A DNA stretch of 64,000 nucleotides from an uncultured Clostridia bacterium. Lineage in GTDB: Bacteria > Bacillota > Clostridia > Christensenellales > Pumilibacteraceae. The notes under the pieces were generated by a model. It was not told the origin of the DNA and made no database searches. It saw only the letters and a program-made list of their open reading frames with translations. How positions within the stretch are numbered: the stretch's first letter is position 1; the number at the start of each line of letters is the position of its first letter. Positions 61,829 to 64,000 of this stretch are shown here, piece by piece. The stretch lies in assembly GCA_947066105.1 (NCBI GenBank), contig CAMSYM010000010.1:1-64000 (forward strand). The letters are read 5' to 3'. Position numbers and translations under genes: made by a program.

Positions 61829-62164
61829 TCATATCCTTTTAAACAGCTTGAACATAAAATCGGACATTGCATAAAATGCCGCCGCTATGTAAATCGTTTT
61901 CTTATTTTCGTCTATCATGTAAACGATAACAAAATTCCCTATGTCCATTCGACGAAAGTTTTTATCGTCGGAAAATTCCTTATTACCGAGCTTAGGCATT
62001 GCATACGGAAAAAGCGCTATGCGTTGCAATCCGTCGGTGATCTTGTCGAGCAATTCTTGCGCGGCTTTTACATCGCACAAGTCGACGGCAATGTATTCGA
62101 ATATACCGCGTATATCGTTTTCCGCACTCGGCAAGATCGCGATCTCGTACTTATCACAGTCCAT
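61829..62164 (-). CDS. RelE/ParE family toxin
   Basis: 111 aa. Starts YEIAILPSAENDIRGIFEYI, continues ALFPYAMPKLGN, and DIGNFVIVYMIDENKKTIYI, the standard RelE/ParE order. RelE homologues cut mRNA in the ribosome; ParE homologues poison gyrase; sequence does not decide. Overlaps the antitoxin gene by 11 bp. Confidence 0.9.
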   Translation of the reverse strand: MDCDKYEIAILPSAENDIRGIFEYIAVDLCDVKAAQELLDKITDGLQRIALFPYAMPKLGNKEFSDDKNFRRMDIGNFVIVYMIDENKKTIYIAAAFYAMSDFMFKLFKRI

Positions 62165-62447
62165 ACCTTTGCTTTAACTCCGTAGCGAAATCGTCGAAAC
62201 TTCTTCCATGCCCGCTCTGCAACTCAATTTCGGCGACGCGCAGCTTTTCGACGACATGCTCGTCGAACTCTTGCTCCGTACCGCAACTCGAAACGGTAGT
62301 TACGGCAAAAGGCAAACCCTTTTCGCGCAACGCCGCTATCAAAAACATATTAACGGCTGTTGTCATATCCAAGCCCATTCTGCCGAATAACGCCTTAGCT
62401 TCATCGCGAAGCTCCGTATCCATTTTTATGTTTACGCTGGTCTTCAT
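62154..62447 (-). CDS. RelB/DinJ family antitoxin
   Basis: 97 aa. Ribbon-helix-helix N terminus KTSVNIKMDTELRDEAKALF and GLDMTTAVNMFL, then a C-terminal toxin-binding tail (FDDFATELKQRYGL). Represses its own promoter in homologues. GAGGTG precedes the ATG. Confidence 0.92.
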   Translation of the reverse strand: MKTSVNIKMDTELRDEAKALFGRMGLDMTTAVNMFLIAALREKGLPFAVTTVSSCGTEQEFDEHVVEKLRVAEIELQSGHGRSFDDFATELKQRYGL

Positions 62448-62466
62448 GTTTCACCTCGCTGAATAT

Positions 62467-62495
62467 ATTATATACAAAAATGCGCCTGTTGTCAA
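62467..62495 (-). promoter_or_regulatory. promoter of RelB/RelE/AlkD operon
   Basis: Minus strand TTGACA (62490-62495), 17-bp spacer, TATAAT (62467-62472). The -10 lies in AT-rich near-palindrome GTATATAATATATTC, a likely RelB site. Confidence 0.8.
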
Positions 62496-62508
62496 TACAT
62501 CGGGCGCA

Positions 62509-64000
62509 TTAATTGTTTTTATCTTGCTCGCCGACAAGCCAGCGAACGAGCGATTTTACGCTGTCGAACACGACCGTGGGGGTCTTGACGGCGTTGAGCA
62601 CGCCGCCGAATTTTTCAAAGCCGTTGCGGATATCCTGCACGTCGGCAAATTCGATCTTCGCGCCCGATCTCAACAGCGTGACCGTCGACGCGTTTATTTC
62701 CGAAGCGAGATTTTTCACCAGTCCGACAAGCGCAAGATTTTTGATCTCGGTCGGCACGTTCTCGAACGCGTCTTTCAATCTGAACAAAAGCTCGTCGCGT
62801 TCCCGCTCGGTTTTAAGCCCCGAAATGCGTCTGTACAGCTCGACGCGCATCTCGCCGTCGCAATAGTCCTTGGGAATGACGGCGGTAAAATCGACTTTCA
62901 TCGTAGGGTCTTTTTTTGCGCGCACCGTCGCGCCCTTGATCTCGGCGACAGCTTCCTGCAACAGCTTGCAATACATATTGTAGCCGACGCTCACCATATG
63001 CCCGTGCTGTTCCGCGCCGAACACGTTGCCCACGCCGCGTATGCGCATATCCTGTTCGGCTATCTTTACGCCGCTGCCCAGCTCGGTATAACGCGACACG
63101 GCCTCCAACCGTTCGAGCGCCGCGCCCGTCAACGCAGTTTCGCTGCCGTACGTAAAGTATACCTGCGCGACCCTGTCCGACCTGCCCACTCTGCCCTTTA
63201 ACTGGTACATCTGACTGAGTCCCATGTTTTCCGCGCCGTACACTATCATGGTGTTGGCGTTGGGTATGTCTATACCGTTCTCGATGATCGTAGTCGCAAC
63301 AAGCACGTCCGCTTTGTGCGCCGCAAAGCTCTCTACGGCGGCAGTGAGCTTGCTCTTTTCCATTTGCCCGTGCGCGTAAATAAATCTGACGTCGGGCATT
63401 AGCGCTTGCAGTCTGCCCGCATACTCCGCAATGCCGTTGCCGCGCGCTCCGCCCGTAACATAGTTGTAAACGATAAACACCTGTCCGCCGCGCGCGGTCT
63501 CGCGCGTGACCGCGTCCACGCACAACGCGTCCGAATACTCCGTGACGTAGACCTGCGCGGGGAGCCTGCCCGTCGGCGGCGTTTCGAGCATGCTCACGTC
63601 GCGTATGCCCGACATCGCCATGTGCAACGTGCGCGGTATAGGCGTAGCCGACAGCGTTAGAACGTTGATATCCGTCTTTAAATTTTTGATCTTTTCCTTG
63701 TCGGATACTCCGAATTTTTGTTCTTCGTCGAGTATCAAAAGTTCGAGATTTTTGAACTTGACCGAACTGCCCAAAAGCTTGTGCGTGCCGCAAACGACGT
63801 CTATCTTGCCGTCGGCAAGCCCGCTCAAAGTTTTAGCCGTATCGGGTTCGGCGCGCGACAACGCCGCCACGTTGACGCCGAATTTTTCCATACGCGCCTT
63901 GGTCGTGTTGTAATGCTGATGGCAAAGCACCGTCGTAGGCGACATGAACGCCACCTGTCCGCCCTGCGATACTACCTTGAACGCGACGCGCAACGCGACC
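62509..64000 (-). CDS. mfd: transcription-repair coupling factor, C-terminal part (truncated by window)
   Basis: At least 497 aa; the 5' end is beyond the window (frame open to 63999). Helicase motifs VALRVAFKV, MSPTTVLCHQHY, LILDEEQKFGV, LTLSATPIPRTLHMAMSG, TTIIENGIDIPNANT and QLKGRVGRSDR are Mfd-specific in sequence. C-terminal TRCF domain ~330-480. Strips stalled RNA polymerase and recruits UvrA. Ends in the intergenic gap before the RelB promoter. Confidence 0.95.
   Translation of the reverse strand, partial: VALRVAFKVVSQGGQVAFMSPTTVLCHQHYNTTKARMEKFGVNVAALSRAEPDTAKTLSGLADGKIDVVCGTHKLLGSSVKFKNLELLILDEEQKFGVSDKEKIKNLKTDINVLTLSATPIPRTLHMAMSGIRDVSMLETPPTGRLPAQVYVTEYSDALCVDAVTRETARGGQVFIVYNYVTGGARGNGIAEYAGRLQALMPDVRFIYAHGQMEKSKLTAAVESFAAHKADVLVATTIIENGIDIPNANTMIVYGAENMGLSQMYQLKGRVGRSDRVAQVYFTYGSETALTGAALERLEAVSRYTELGSGVKIAEQDMRIRGVGNVFGAEQHGHMVSVGYNMYCKLLQEAVAEIKGATVRAKKDPTMKVDFTAVIPKDYCDGEMRVELYRRISGLKTERERDELLFRLKDAFENVPTEIKNLALVGLVKNLASEINASTVTLLRSGAKIEFADVQDIRNGFEKFGGVLNAVKTPTVVFDSVKSLVRWLVGEQDKNN

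Noticed and set aside
1..64000. CRISPR array or intact prophage
   Set aside because: No regularly spaced direct repeats and no capsid, terminase, portal or tail genes were seen on either strand.

Overview
The window looks like chromosome of an uncultured gut-type member of the Clostridia. Evidence: Gram-positive gene content (type III glutamine synthetase, LoaP-type NusG paralogue, ACT-domain/PFL pair, oligoendopeptidase F), strong AGGAGG ribosome sites, and almost invariant TTGACA-17-TATAAT promoters. Genes are GC-rich and tightly packed with many ATGA/TAATG overlaps; most are on the minus strand. Lineage below class level is inference only.

Layout. 1-2.8 kb: tRNA-Gly, then a Ro60 (TROVE) gene preceded by its own tRNA-like Y RNA and translationally coupled to a GluQ-RS gene. 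2.8-6 kb: a divergent restriction-modification locus (fused m5C + DPPY methyltransferase; HNH nuclease). 6-19.5 kb: two YbjN paralogues, a sugar-acid kinase/dehydrogenase operon, M18 aminopeptidase, a PAS hybrid histidine kinase, an Lsa-type ABC-F gene with leader-peptide attenuator, a macrodomain protein and purF. 19.6-28.4 kb: tRNA-Val, an XRE regulator and a xylan/xylose regulon (GH43, PocR/AraC regulator, xylA, xylB, transketolase). 28.6-31.2 kb: tRNA-Ala followed by an AT-rich accessory island with an integrase remnant and a TetR/flavodoxin operon. 31.4-44.5 kb: DnaJ/Sel1 protein, dnaB, pepF, PFL/ACT pair, bile-salt-hydrolase-like enzyme, RadC-like protein, LoaP-like factor and glnA.

44.7-48.8 kb holds the most striking locus: a three-gene operon that reads as a complete bacterial ESCRT-III/Vps4 module. 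It encodes two small charged helical Snf7/CHMP-like proteins, one ending in a MIT-interacting motif, and one protein combining an N-terminal MIT-like domain, a CbbX-type AAA domain and a C-terminal Vps4-type AAA domain. A PH-domain membrane protein diverges from it, with a C9 homopolymer inside its promoter.

49-64 kb: two large lipoproteins, an orphan LolD-type ATPase with a TetR regulator, ferredoxin, MATE transporter, tmRNA, Gph/Sir2/TetR operon, a membrane-tethered PstS-like protein, a RelB/RelE operon carrying an AlkD-like gene, and the 3' part of mfd running off the end. No CRISPR array, rRNA, intact prophage or complete insertion sequence was seen.
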